Source of the DNA: JAKALQ01 sp963978265
GTDB taxonomy: Bacteria; Actinomycetota; Actinomycetes; S36-B12; UBA5976
Direction: 5' to 3'
Assembly: GCA_963978265.1 (NCBI GenBank)
Contig: CAXBQV010000001.1
Span: 1-62,886 of the forward strand
Length of the DNA: 62,886 nt
Positions 1 to 9,813 of this stretch are shown here, in pieces. Numbering within the stretch: position 1 is the first letter of the stretch; every line of letters begins with the position of its first letter. The position numbers and the translations under genes are program-made. The notes beneath the pieces are model-generated. The model was not told the origin of the DNA and ran no database searches. It saw nothing but the letters and a program-made list of their open reading frames with translations.

Positions 1-77
1 ATGGTCTCGACGAGCGAATCACTTGTGTCGACACCGACGATCATCAGCACGAACAGGAAGAGCATCATGACTGCGCC
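1..77 (-). CDS. nuoJ: NADH-quinone oxidoreductase subunit J, internal fragment
   Basis: The minus strand from about 77 to the window edge encodes one membrane segment that reads GAVMMLFLFVLMIVGVD and continues TSDSLVET. This is the hallmark third transmembrane segment of NuoJ, a membrane subunit of proton-pumping complex I, and it is close to actinobacterial NuoJ as I remember it. The frame differs from that of the adjacent clpB. There is no start: upstream of the GAV the frame runs into clpB sequence. The fragment therefore begins at an abrupt join and leaves the window at base 1. It could be a contig-end misassembly or a real deletion. The peptide is short, so identification rests on motif memory. 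Confidence 0.7.
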
Positions 78-1534
78 ATGCGCACCATCGCGCGCTCGTG
101 GTCGAACAGGAACTGCGCGAGCGCTTTCGCCAATTCGGTCTTGCCGACCCCCGTCGGGCCGAGGAAGAGGAACGAGCCGGTCGGACGGTCCGGGTCGGCG
201 ATGCCGGCACGCGCACGACGCACCGCATCGGACACTCGTTGCACCGCAGCGCGTTGCCCGATGATCCGCCTGCCAAGTTCCTCCTCCATACGGAGCAGCT
301 TCGCGGATTCGCCTTCCAGCATGCGGCCCGCCGGAATTCCCGTCCAGGCGCTCACGACTTCGGCGATCTCGTCGGGTCCGACCTGCTCCTTCACCATCGC
401 TTCGCGGCCCTGCGCACCACGTTGTTCGAGCTCTTGTTCCAGCGCCGGGATATCGGCATAGAGCAGGCGCGAGGCCTGCTCGAAATCGCCTTCGCGCTGT
501 GCACGCTCGGCAGCGACGCGGAGGGCGTCGATCCGCTCCTTGATGGAACCGACTTTGTCGAGTTCTTGCTTCTCGGATTCCCAACGCCGCTTCAAATCCG
601 TGAGCTCGACGTCCTTGGCATGCAGTTCCTCGCGCAACTTCGCGAGTCGCTCGACCGATGCACTGTCGGTCTCCCGTTGCAATGCAAGTTCCTCGAGACG
701 GAGTCGATCGACTGCGCGCTGCAGGTCGTCGATCTCGATCGGCGACGAGTCGATCTCCATACGCAGACGCGACGCCGCCTCGTCGACGAGGTCGATTGCC
801 TTGTCCGGCAGGAAGCGGGAGGTGATGTACCGGTCCGAGAGTTGGGCGGCCGCAACGAGTGCCGAGTCGGCGATGGCGACCTTGTGGTGCGCCTCGTACT
901 TCTCCTTCAGCCCGCGGAGGATTCCGATGGTGTCCTCGACACTCGGCTCTCCCACGAGCACCTGTTGGAACCGACGCTCGAGCGCCGGATCCTTCTCGAT
1001 GTGTTCGCGATACTCGTCAAGCGTGGTCGCACCGACGAGGCGAAGTTCGCCGCGGGCGAGCATCGGCTTCAGCATGTTGCCGGCATCCATCGCGCCCTGT
1101 CCGGTCGAGCCCGCACCCACCACCGTGTGCAGCTCGTCGATGAACGTGATGATCTGGCCTTCGCTGTCGCCGATCTCCTTCAACACCTGCTTGAGTCGTT
1201 CCTCGAATTCACCCCGATACACAGCACCGGCAACCATCGATGCGAGGTCGAGCGACACGAGTCGCTTGTCGCGAAGCGACGTCGGAACATCGCCCGCCAC
1301 GATCCGCTGGGCCAGGCCTTCGACGACGGCGGTCTTGCCGACGCCCGGCTCGCCAATGAGTACCGGGTTGTTCTTCGTGCGCCGCGACAGCACCTGCACT
1401 ACACGCCGGATCTCGGAATCACGCCCGATCACCGGATCGAGTTTTCCATCGCGCGCACGCGCTGTGAGATCGATGCTGAACTTCTCGAGCGCGGATTGCT
1501 GCTCTTCGTTGGGTTGCATGTTCGGCGTTGTCAT
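65..1534 (-). CDS. clpB: ATP-dependent disaggregase ClpB, 3'-truncated, lacking the N-domain
   Basis: ClpB is a hexameric AAA+ chaperone that threads aggregated protein together with DnaK. The frame starts at the ATG at 1534 behind AAGAGGTGATGAC and runs 489 codons. Visible are Walker A of the first ATPase (GEPGVGKT, residues 61-68), Walker B (ITFIDEL, about 129-135), the coiled-coil middle domain (about 330-430) and Walker A of the second ATPase (GPTGVGKT). The frame follows the family through AMVR and then ends in AQS and a stop instead of continuing to DMSEY, so about 300 residues are missing at the nuoJ join (77-80). The usual Clp N-terminal repeats (about 150 residues) are also absent: hspR ends only 56 bases upstream, so this is a genuine N-domain-less gene unless bases were lost. 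It is the last gene of the heat-shock operon. Confidence 0.93.
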   Translation of the reverse strand: MTTPNMQPNEEQQSALEKFSIDLTARARDGKLDPVIGRDSEIRRVVQVLSRRTKNNPVLIGEPGVGKTAVVEGLAQRIVAGDVPTSLRDKRLVSLDLASMVAGAVYRGEFEERLKQVLKEIGDSEGQIITFIDELHTVVGAGSTGQGAMDAGNMLKPMLARGELRLVGATTLDEYREHIEKDPALERRFQQVLVGEPSVEDTIGILRGLKEKYEAHHKVAIADSALVAAAQLSDRYITSRFLPDKAIDLVDEAASRLRMEIDSSPIEIDDLQRAVDRLRLEELALQRETDSASVERLAKLREELHAKDVELTDLKRRWESEKQELDKVGSIKERIDALRVAAERAQREGDFEQASRLLYADIPALEQELEQRGAQGREAMVKEQVGPDEIAEVVSAWTGIPAGRMLEGESAKLLRMEEELGRRIIGQRAAVQRVSDAVRRARAGIADPDRPTGSFLFLGPTGVGKTELAKALAQFLFDHERAMVRMAQS

Positions 1535-1590
1535 GTCATCACCTCTTGCTCGACGACGTCTTTCCTGTGAGAACGAATTCGTTGATCCGC

Positions 1591-1929
1591 TTATGCCCGC
1601 CGATGTGGTCGCCACACCACAAGGGCCGTTGAATTGGTTTGTTGCGTCAACTCTGCAAGCCGCTGTCGCAACCGCGTGTTCTCGGTCTCGAGCGCGAGGA
1701 TGCGCGCGATGCCGATGAGATTGACCCCTTCGGCGGACAGCGCAGCGATCTCCTGCAGGCGCGCAATATCGCGCAGCGAGTAGTAGCGCGTCTGACCGGC
1801 GGTGCGCATCGGCACGACCAGTCCGAGCCGGTCGTACTGCCGCAACGTCTGCTGGTGCATGCCGGCCATCGTTGCCGCGACACCGATGCCGTAGAGCGGT
1901 GCGTCGTAATCGGGTGTCAGCGCGTCCAT
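1591..1929 (-). CDS. hspR: HspR, MerR-family heat-shock repressor
   Basis: A 112-residue MerR-type winged helix-turn-helix protein. The recognition region holds MHQQTLRQYDRLGLVVP and a wing with GQTRYYSLRDIARLQ. A leucine-rich coiled coil follows, and the C-terminus ALVVWRPHRRA is typical of actinobacterial HspR. HspR represses the dnaK operon by binding HAIR inverted repeats with DnaK as co-repressor. The start ATG shares one base with the dnaJ stop (TAATG), so the two are translationally coupled. A HAIR site lies upstream of dnaK at 5573-5593, consistent with autoregulation. Confidence is high from sequence and context together. Confidence 0.94.
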   Translation of the reverse strand: MDALTPDYDAPLYGIGVAATMAGMHQQTLRQYDRLGLVVPMRTAGQTRYYSLRDIARLQEIAALSAEGVNLIGIARILALETENTRLRQRLAELTQQTNSTALVVWRPHRRA

Positions 1930-3056
1930 TACGGCTCCGGCTCGATCCGTGGCGCACGTGCTGCTCGCTGGAGCAGTTCTTCGCGCGGATCCTCACTCTT
2001 CATCGCTTCGGCATACTGCTCGAGGGCTTCCTTTGCCTGCTTACTCAGCTTCTGCGGCACCGCGATCTCGACGGTGACGAGCAGATCACCGGTTCGGCCC
2101 TTCGGAGACGGAACGCCGCGCTCCTTGATGCGGAACGTCTTGCCGTGCGGCGTCGCCGCCGGAATCTTCAACGAGACCGAGCCACCGGTGACGACTGGCA
2201 CCGGCACGGTTGCACCGAGGGTCGCCTCGTCGATGCTGATCGGCACGGTGATCGTGAGGTGGTCGTCCTTGCGCCCGAACACCGGGTGTGGAGTGACTTC
2301 GACGATGACGAACAAGTCGCCTGCCGGGCCGTTGTTGACCCCCGGACCACCACGACCGGGCAGTCGGATACGTGAGCCGTCCTTCACGCCGGCCGGGATC
2401 TTCACCTGCACGGTGCGAGTGGCGTGCACGGCGCCGATGCCACGACAGTCAGGACATGTGTGTTCGATGAACCTGCCGGTGCCGCGGCATTCACGGCACG
2501 GCTCGGACATGGCGAATCCGCCGACGTTGCGCTGCACGTGACCGCTGCCACGGCAGGCCGAGCAGGCGGTCGGGCTCGTGCCCTGTTTCGCTCCACTTCC
2601 GCGGCATTGCGTGCACGTCTGCTCGCCGGTGAGCCGGATCGGTGACGTCACTCCTCGAAGTGCATCGGCGAACGACACGGTGACGCGCGTCTCGAGGTCG
2701 GATCCGCGTTGCGGTCGACGACCTCCACCGCCGAACATGCCGCCGAAGAGATCGCCGAGGTCGATGTTGAAGCCCCCGGGGAATCCGCCGCCGCCCTGGA
2801 ATCCGCCCTGGAATCCGCCCTGCGCGAACATCTCGCGTGCCTCGTCGTATTCGCGCCGCGTCTGGTCGTTGCCAATCACGTCGTATGCCTCGGACACGGC
2901 CTTGAACCGTTCCTCGGCGTTCGGGTTGTTCTGGTTCGCGTCGGGGTGCAACTCCTTGGCGAGTTTGCGGTAGGCCTTCTTGATGTCATCCGCGCTTGCA
3001 TTCTTCGCAACGCCGAGCGTCTTGTAGAAGTCCTTTTCAAGCCACGCCTGCTCCAT
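1929..3056 (-). CDS. dnaJ: Molecular chaperone DnaJ
   Basis: A 375-residue type I Hsp40 that delivers substrates to DnaK and stimulates its ATPase. The J domain has HPD at residues 37-39. A Gly/Phe-rich stretch follows (about 80-115). Four CxxCxGxG zinc repeats (CTQCRGSG, CSACRGSG, CRECRGTG, CPDCRGIG) lie at about 145-215, followed by the two beta-barrel substrate domains. The start at 3056 has a good ribosome site (GGGAGG, 10 bases upstream). It lies 35 bases downstream of grpE and overlaps the hspR start by one base. Length is normal for the family. Confidence 0.97.
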   Translation of the reverse strand: MEQAWLEKDFYKTLGVAKNASADDIKKAYRKLAKELHPDANQNNPNAEERFKAVSEAYDVIGNDQTRREYDEAREMFAQGGFQGGFQGGGGFPGGFNIDLGDLFGGMFGGGGRRPQRGSDLETRVTVSFADALRGVTSPIRLTGEQTCTQCRGSGAKQGTSPTACSACRGSGHVQRNVGGFAMSEPCRECRGTGRFIEHTCPDCRGIGAVHATRTVQVKIPAGVKDGSRIRLPGRGGPGVNNGPAGDLFVIVEVTPHPVFGRKDDHLTITVPISIDEATLGATVPVPVVTGGSVSLKIPAATPHGKTFRIKERGVPSPKGRTGDLLVTVEIAVPQKLSKQAKEALEQYAEAMKSEDPREELLQRAARAPRIEPEP

Positions 3057-3091
3057 GGGGTCGCACCTCCCTTCGGCTGCTGATGACCCGC

Positions 3092-3661
3092 CTATTCGGC
3101 GGAACGGTCCTGGACGCCGACGCGCGCCGCACGCAGCACCCGTCCGGCATGTCGGTAGCCGACCTGGTACACCTGCGCGACGACCGTGATCGGTGACACG
3201 CCGGCATCGTCCGCCGCGGTGTGCGTCAACGCTTCATGCACCGCGGGGTCGAACTCCTCACCTACGGAGCCGAAGGTCTCGAGGCCGAATTTGTGTGCAA
3301 CGGCTTCAATGGCTTCGCCGACGGCCTTGAAAGCGCCGGAGAACTCGTTGTGCTCGCGGGCGCGCTGCAGATCGTCGAGGACCGGAAGCAAAGCGCTGAG
3401 CACATCGCCGACCGCATTGTCACGCGCGAGCGAACGATCGCGTTCGACGCGCTTGCGGTAGTTGGAGTACTCGGCCTGCAGGCGCTGGAGGTCCGACGTG
3501 AGTTCAGCGATTGCGATATCAGTGAACGCGGCCGCCTCCTCGGTGGCCTCCGCGGAGGCCGCTGCATCGGCAGCAGCCTCCGGACGGGCTTCACCGGTCT
3601 TCGGGTCGATCTTCCGCTTGTCGTTGACGACGAACGGCTGATCCTCGTGGGACTCGGTCAT
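3092..3661 (-). CDS. grpE: Nucleotide exchange factor GrpE
   Basis: A 189-residue GrpE, which releases ADP from DnaK. An acidic, Ala-rich N-terminus (1-50) precedes the long dimerising helix (LQRLQAEYSNYRKRVERD, about 59-76), and the C-terminal beta domain carries the family signature around VYQVGYRHAGRVLRAARV. The gene starts two bases after the dnaK stop and is followed by dnaJ, the usual order dnaK-grpE-dnaJ. Expression should follow the HspR-controlled promoter upstream of dnaK. Confidence 0.96.
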   Translation of the reverse strand: MTESHEDQPFVVNDKRKIDPKTGEARPEAAADAAASAEATEEAAAFTDIAIAELTSDLQRLQAEYSNYRKRVERDRSLARDNAVGDVLSALLPVLDDLQRAREHNEFSGAFKAVGEAIEAVAHKFGLETFGSVGEEFDPAVHEALTHTAADDAGVSPITVVAQVYQVGYRHAGRVLRAARVGVQDRSAE

Positions 3662-3663
3662 GA

Positions 3664-5475
<1,812 letters not shown>

Positions 5476-5527
5476 GCTGCACTCCTGTGGTTCGGGGCCG
5501 GACGAGGTGCCCGGCCGCTTGGGACCA

Positions 5528-5556
5528 GATTGACCCCCACGCCGGAGATCTGTCAA
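5528..5556 (-). promoter_or_regulatory. Putative dnaK promoter
   Basis: On the minus strand a perfect -35 hexamer TTGACA (5551-5556) is followed after 17 bases by TCAATC, a weak -10. It lies 55-80 bases upstream of the dnaK start and immediately downstream of the HAIR operator. The -35 is convincing and the -10 is not; the start site is unproven. Confidence 0.4.
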
Positions 5557-5572
5557 ATCCTGACGCAGGGAA

Positions 5573-5593
5573 TATGAGTCGGTGTGACTCAAA
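5573..5593. promoter_or_regulatory. HAIR operator (HspR binding site)
   Basis: The plus strand reads TATGAGT-N7-ACTCAAA; on the minus strand this is TTTGAGT-N7-ACTCATA. The known HspR-associated inverted repeat is CTTGAGT-N7-ACTCAAG, so the two half sites keep the TGAGT/ACTCA core and exact spacing. It sits just upstream of the putative -35 of dnaK, and hspR is in the same operon. Confidence 0.8.
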
Positions 5594-5640
5594 TCATGGA
5601 GTACAACGGGTGGTGCCGTCGGCCTATTCCCGGAAACACA

Positions 5641-5664
5641 AAAGGCCCGCCTGAGCGGACCTTC
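5641..5664 (-). terminator. Terminator after tRNA-Phe
   Basis: Minus-strand hairpin with arms AAGGTCCGC and GCGGGCCTT (one G-T wobble) and a TCAG loop, followed by TTGTGTTT. It begins seven bases past the encoded CCA of the tRNA. Confidence 0.65.
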
Positions 5665-5670
5665 TGGTGC

Positions 5671-5747
5671 TGGTGGTCAGGGACGGGGTCGAACCGTCGA
5701 CCTTCCACTTTTCAGGCGGACGCTCGTACCAACTGAGCTACCTGACC
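5671..5747 (-). tRNA. tRNA-Phe (GAA)
   Basis: The minus strand folds into a complete cloverleaf. The acceptor stem GGTCAGG pairs with CCTGACC. The D arm contains AGCTCAGTTGGTA, the anticodon loop is CTGAAAA with anticodon GAA, and the T arm is GACGG-TTCGACC-CCGTC. Discriminator A and an encoded CCA end the gene, 77 bases in all. It lies between bldC and the dnaK promoter region. Confidence 0.95.
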
Positions 5748-5780
5748 TCGCGAGGCGCGAGTCTACGGCTTGACTGCAGA

Positions 5781-5797
5781 AGCCCCAAAAAGGGGCT
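5781..5797 (-). terminator. Terminator of bldC
   Basis: Perfect hairpin AGCCCC-TTTTT-GGGGCT on the minus strand. It starts inside the bldC stop codon and is followed by TTCTGC. The six-base GC-rich stem and its position support termination, although the T run is in the loop rather than after the stem. Confidence 0.55.
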
Positions 5798-5996
5798 ACT
5801 CGACCTCTGTCGCGCGGGGACGCTCACCCGCCAAGAGCGCTTCAACATCGGCGGCCCGATAGCGACGGTGCCCTCCCAAAGTCCTTACGGATGCAAGCTT
5901 TCCGGCCTGCGCCCAGCGTGTGACCGTCTTCGGGTCGACGCGGAACATCGCCGCCACTTCCCGTGGTGTGAGCAATCGATCCGGATCTTTCGCCAT
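5796..5996 (-). CDS. bldC: BldC-like MerR-type DNA-binding protein
   Basis: A 66-residue protein made almost entirely of a winged helix: LTPREVAAMFRVDPKTVTRW, then AGKLASVRTLGGHRRYRAADVEALLAG. This is near-identical in pattern to BldC, the small MerR-like regulator of actinobacteria that lacks the dimerising coiled coil of true MerR proteins and binds direct repeats cooperatively. In Streptomyces it delays sporulation genes; its job in non-sporulating relatives is less clear. Monocistronic, divergent from DUF3073, with its own terminator. Confidence 0.9.
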   Translation of the reverse strand: MAKDPDRLLTPREVAAMFRVDPKTVTRWAQAGKLASVRTLGGHRRYRAADVEALLAGERPRATEVE

Positions 5997-6146
5997 GTCG
6001 CTTCCTTCCCCCTTTGCCCAAGTCTGTACCTATGCTCCCCGCTAGGGCTACCCCTATGACAAAACTGACAATCGCCGCCTATTGCCGAACCCGATATCCT
6101 CTGCGGACGTCCAAATCCACGTGCAGAACCGAGGGGGCTGAGCCAT

Positions 6147-6380
6147 ATGGGGCGCGGCCGAGCGAAAGCCAAGCAGACGAAGGTTGCCCGCGAACTCAAG
6201 TACGGCGGACCCGACATGGATCTGGATCGGTTGGCCGCAGAACTCGGCGCAGACCGCAAGCCGTCGCACGACCCCTTCTCCGACGACGTCCCGGACGAGG
6301 AGAAGTACTCCGCTTGGATCGATGAGGAAGACGAGGGCGCAGGGGACGATGAAATCGTTGAGGTCGACGACGAGCGCTAG
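6147..6380 (+). CDS. DUF3073 family protein
   Basis: A 77-residue protein beginning MGRGRAKAKQTKVARELKY, the defining N-terminus of DUF3073, an actinobacterial family of unknown function. The basic N-terminus is followed by a very acidic C-terminus rich in Asp and Glu. It runs towards purM, and the two stop codons overlap by four bases (CTAG), so transcription converges. The neighbourhood next to purM and purF is, as I recall, common in actinobacteria. Confidence 0.9.
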   Translation: MGRGRAKAKQTKVARELKYGGPDMDLDRLAAELGADRKPSHDPFSDDVPDEEKYSAWIDEEDEGAGDDEIVEVDDER

Positions 6381-7480
6381 GCGCGGTACTCCCCAACAAG
6401 CGTGACCGCTCCCCCGGATCCACCCTTGGCCTCGGCATCCCCATGTTCACCATCGCGGCGTTCACGGACCGTTCCCGCAACCCACGCCTCGATGCCGCGC
6501 AACCCGAGACGCGCGATCGCAACCTCCGCTGAGTCCGGCTCAACGACGGCGAACATCCCGATGCCCTGGTTCAAGGTCTTCTCGATCTCGAGGCGCTCCA
6601 CACCGCCGAGTTCGCGGATGAGCTCGAAGATCGGCTGCGGCTTCCAGGTGGCACGGTCGATGTCGACCGCCGCGTTCCCCGGCAGCACGCGTGCGAGATT
6701 CGCAGCGAGCCCACCACCGGTGACGTGCGAGAACACGTGCACCTCCGCCTCATCCATGAGATCGAGGCAATCGAGGGCGTAGATGCGGGTCGGCTCAAGC
6801 AGTTCCTCACCGAGCGTGCGACCGAGTACATCCACATGCGACGCGAGTGACAGTCCCGCGGCCTTGCCGGCATCGCCGAGGAGCACATACCGGGCAAGTG
6901 AGTAGCCGTTCGAGTGCAGGCCGCTCGACCGCATCGCGATCACGACATCGCCGTGCTGGACGCGTGCTTCGCTGAGCAGTTTGTCAGCCTCAACCACGCC
7001 GGTGCCCGCACCTGCGACGTCGTACTCGTCGGGATCCAGAAGCCCCGGGTGCTCCGCGGTTTCCCCGCCGAGCAGTGCAACGCCTGCGCGACGACACCCT
7101 TCGGCGACACCACTGACGATTGCCGCAATCCGTTCGGGAACGACGTTGCCGCAGGCAATGTAATCGGTCATGAACAACGGCTCCGCGCCGACGACCACGA
7201 GATCATCGACCACCATCGCCACCAGATCGATACCGATGGTGTCATGTTGCTGGAGCGCCTGGGCGATCGCGACCTTGGTGCCCACACCGTCGGTCGATGT
7301 TGCGAGCAGCGGCCGTTTGTATCGGGTGAGCGCGGCTGCATCGAAGAGTCCTGCGAATCCACCGAAGTCACCAAGCGTCTCGGGTCGCTGCGCGGCCTTC
7401 ACCGATGCCTTCATCAAAGCGACGGCGCGCTCGCCCGCTTCTACATCGACGCCGGCAGCCGCGTAGGTGGCCCTATTCAT
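6377..7480 (-). CDS. purM: Phosphoribosylformylglycinamidine cyclo-ligase PurM
   Basis: A 367-residue AIR synthetase (fifth step of purine synthesis, FGAM + ATP to AIR). The N-terminus MNRATYAAAGVDVEAGERA matches the family, and GTKVAIAQALQQHDTIGIDLVAM and LLGGETAEHPG carry the ATP and metal-binding signature. The start overlaps the end of purF by eight bases, so the two are probably co-translated. Last gene of the long minus-strand purine run. Confidence 0.97.
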   Translation of the reverse strand: MNRATYAAAGVDVEAGERAVALMKASVKAAQRPETLGDFGGFAGLFDAAALTRYKRPLLATSTDGVGTKVAIAQALQQHDTIGIDLVAMVVDDLVVVGAEPLFMTDYIACGNVVPERIAAIVSGVAEGCRRAGVALLGGETAEHPGLLDPDEYDVAGAGTGVVEADKLLSEARVQHGDVVIAMRSSGLHSNGYSLARYVLLGDAGKAAGLSLASHVDVLGRTLGEELLEPTRIYALDCLDLMDEAEVHVFSHVTGGGLAANLARVLPGNAAVDIDRATWKPQPIFELIRELGGVERLEIEKTLNQGIGMFAVVEPDSAEVAIARLGLRGIEAWVAGTVRERRDGEHGDAEAKGGSGGAVTLVGEYRA

Positions 7481-8963
7481 GGTTCAACCTCACCGGCGTC
7501 TCGAGGGAGTACTTGCCGAGCAATTCCGGTGATGGAAGGTCGATCGGGTAATCGCCGTCGAAGCAGGCGCGGCACAGGTCCTGCTTCGCCTGTCCGGTGG
7601 CACCGATGAGTCCTTCGAGCGAGACATAGCCCAGCGAGTCCGCATTGATCGACTTGCGGATCTCCTCCACCTCGAGTCCAGTGGCGATGAGTTCGGCACG
7701 GGTCGCGAAGTCGATGCCGTAGAAGCACGGCCAGGTGACGGGTGGTGACGAGATGCGGACATGCACCTCGGCAGCGCCAGCTTCACGCAGCATCCGCACG
7801 ATCGCACGTTGCGTGTTGCCGCGCACGATCGAATCGTCGACGACAACGAGTTTCTTGCCCTCGATCACTTCGCGCAAGGGATTGAGTTTCAGTCGGATGC
7901 CGAGCTGGCGGATGGTCTGCGACGGCTGAATGAAGGTTCGACCGACGTAGGCATTCTTCACAAGCCCCTGCGCGAACGGGATGCCTGATCCCTGTGCATA
8001 ACCGACTGCCGCTGGCGTTCCGGACTCCGGCACCGGAATCACGAGATCGGCATCGACGGGATGCTCCTGCGCCAGGACGCGCCCGATCTGTGTGCGCACG
8101 GCATGCACGGTATGACCGTCGAGGATCGTGTCCGGCCGCGCGAGGTAGACGAATTCGAAGAGGCACCCCTTGCGCTGCGGCATCGCGAACTTCTGTGATC
8201 GCAAACCGTTCTCATCGATCGCGAGGAGTTCACCGGGTTCAATGTCTCGGACATATGAAGCGCCAACGATGTCGAGCGCGGCAGTTTCGGACGCAACAAC
8301 CCAACCACGTTCCAGCCGACCGAGTACGAGCGGACGCACACCGTGTGGATCGCGCGCTGCATAGAGCGTGTTGTCGTCCATGAAGACGAGCGAGAACGCG
8401 CCCTTCACGCGCGGGAGTTCGATCATCGCTGAGTCCTCAATACTGCGCGTGGGATGTGCGGCAAGAAGGGCGGTGAGGATCTCGGTGTCCGTCGATACGG
8501 CCGCGACGTCCTCGGTGCCCGGGATGGTGCCGAGTTCGTTGCGGATGTCATCGAGGAATTCGCGGAGCTCGTGCGTATTCACGAGATTGCCGTTGTGGCC
8601 GAGCGCGATGTGCCCCGTTGCCGTGGAGCGGAAGGTCGGCTGCGCGTTCTGCCAGACCGAGGACCCCGTTGTGGAGTACCGGGCATGGCCGACCGCGATG
8701 TGCCCAGTGAGCTGTTCGAGCGTCTGTTCGTCGAACACCTGCGAGACGAGGCCCATGTCCTTGAAGACGAGGATCCGGTTTCCGTCACTCGTGGCGATGC
8801 CGGCGGATTCCTGCCCGCGATGCTGCAGCGCATACAGGCCGTAGTAGGTGAGTTTGGCGACTTCCTCGCCAGGCGCCCAGACGCCGAAGACACCGCAGGC
8901 GTCCTGGGGCCCCTTCTCACCGGGGAGCAACTCATGACTGAGTTGGCCGTCACCGCGCTTCAC
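7473..8963 (-). CDS. purF: Amidophosphoribosyltransferase PurF
   Basis: The first committed enzyme of purine synthesis: PRPP plus glutamine gives phosphoribosylamine. The 496-residue protein starts at a GTG (8963). A short propeptide precedes the nucleophile Cys23 (GPQDACGVFGVW). The glutaminase domain follows, then the PRPP loop VVVDDSIVRGNT. The C-terminal CRACFDGDYP is the CxxCF pattern of the Fe-S cluster PurF class (Bacillus-like), where the cluster confers oxygen sensitivity. It overlaps purM by eight bases and lies 31 bases after potC. Confidence 0.97.
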   Translation of the reverse strand: MKRGDGQLSHELLPGEKGPQDACGVFGVWAPGEEVAKLTYYGLYALQHRGQESAGIATSDGNRILVFKDMGLVSQVFDEQTLEQLTGHIAVGHARYSTTGSSVWQNAQPTFRSTATGHIALGHNGNLVNTHELREFLDDIRNELGTIPGTEDVAAVSTDTEILTALLAAHPTRSIEDSAMIELPRVKGAFSLVFMDDNTLYAARDPHGVRPLVLGRLERGWVVASETAALDIVGASYVRDIEPGELLAIDENGLRSQKFAMPQRKGCLFEFVYLARPDTILDGHTVHAVRTQIGRVLAQEHPVDADLVIPVPESGTPAAVGYAQGSGIPFAQGLVKNAYVGRTFIQPSQTIRQLGIRLKLNPLREVIEGKKLVVVDDSIVRGNTQRAIVRMLREAGAAEVHVRISSPPVTWPCFYGIDFATRAELIATGLEVEEIRKSINADSLGYVSLEGLIGATGQAKQDLCRACFDGDYPIDLPSPELLGKYSLETPVRLNHE

Positions 8964-8994
8964 GTCGTAATCCTAGTCGCGGCCATCGACGGGT

Positions 8995-9813
8995 TCAGAG
9001 CCTGCCCGCACCCCGGGACTCGGCGCCGGACATCCGCTCCGCCAGCCACACCGGCCCAACGAATGCGAGGAGCAGCAGTGCTGCCACGGCATTCACGATC
9101 GGACCCTGGTTCGGCCGGAAGAGGTTGTTGAAGATCCACTGCGGCAGTGTCTGCACACCTGCGCCACTGGTGAACGTGGTGACGACGATCTCATCGAATG
9201 ACAGTGCGAATGCGAGCAGCGCACCTGCAACGAGGGCAGATTGCAATTGGGGCAATGTCACGTAGCGGAAGGTCTGGAACAGCGATGCACCGAGGTCGCT
9301 CGAAGCCTCCTCGAGCGATAGCCCCACACGTCGAAGTCGTGCCGACACATTGTTGAACACCACGACGACGCAGAAGGTGGCATGCCCGAGGACGACGGTG
9401 AAGAGGCCGAGCGAGATTCCGAAGGGTTTGAGCACCGTGGTGAATGACGTATTGAGCGCGATGCCGGTGACGATGCCGGGCAGCGAGATCGGGAGCACGA
9501 CGAGGAAGTTGATCGCGGTACGGCCGAAGAAGTCGTAGCGCACCAACGCGAAGGACAGCGCGGTACCGAGGACGAGTGCGATGCACGTCGCGCCGAGGCC
9601 GGCTTTCACGCTGGACGCAAGTGCGGCGCGAACGCCGTCGTTCTGCAGGGCTGCGGACCACCACCGCAGCGTCCATTCGCTCGGCGGCCAGGAGAAGACC
9701 TGCGACGCGTTGAACGAATTGATGATGACGACGCCGAGCGGAATGTAGATGAAGCCGAGTCCGATCATGACGGCGAGACCGAGCAACCAACGCGCTGTAC
9801 GACTGAGAATCAC
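8995..9813 (-). CDS. potC: Polyamine-type ABC transporter permease (PotC-like)
   Basis: A 272-residue inner-membrane permease with about six hydrophobic helices and the EAA motif (EEASSDLGASLFQTFRYVTLPQ) that contacts the ATPase. Sequence pattern and gene order (ATPase, binding protein, two permeases) fit the spermidine/putrescine importer family, though other cationic or amino-acid substrates are possible. It overlaps potB by four bases. Last gene of the pot operon, 31 bases before purF. Confidence 0.88.
   Translation of the reverse strand: MILSRTARWLLGLAVMIGLGFIYIPLGVVIINSFNASQVFSWPPSEWTLRWWSAALQNDGVRAALASSVKAGLGATCIALVLGTALSFALVRYDFFGRTAINFLVVLPISLPGIVTGIALNTSFTTVLKPFGISLGLFTVVLGHATFCVVVVFNNVSARLRRVGLSLEEASSDLGASLFQTFRYVTLPQLQSALVAGALLAFALSFDEIVVTTFTSGAGVQTLPQWIFNNLFRPNQGPIVNAVAALLLLAFVGPVWLAERMSGAESRGAGRL

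Noticed and set aside
98..1570. A 490-codon plus-strand open frame
   Set aside because: Antisense shadow of clpB, which has clear AAA+ motifs on the other strand.
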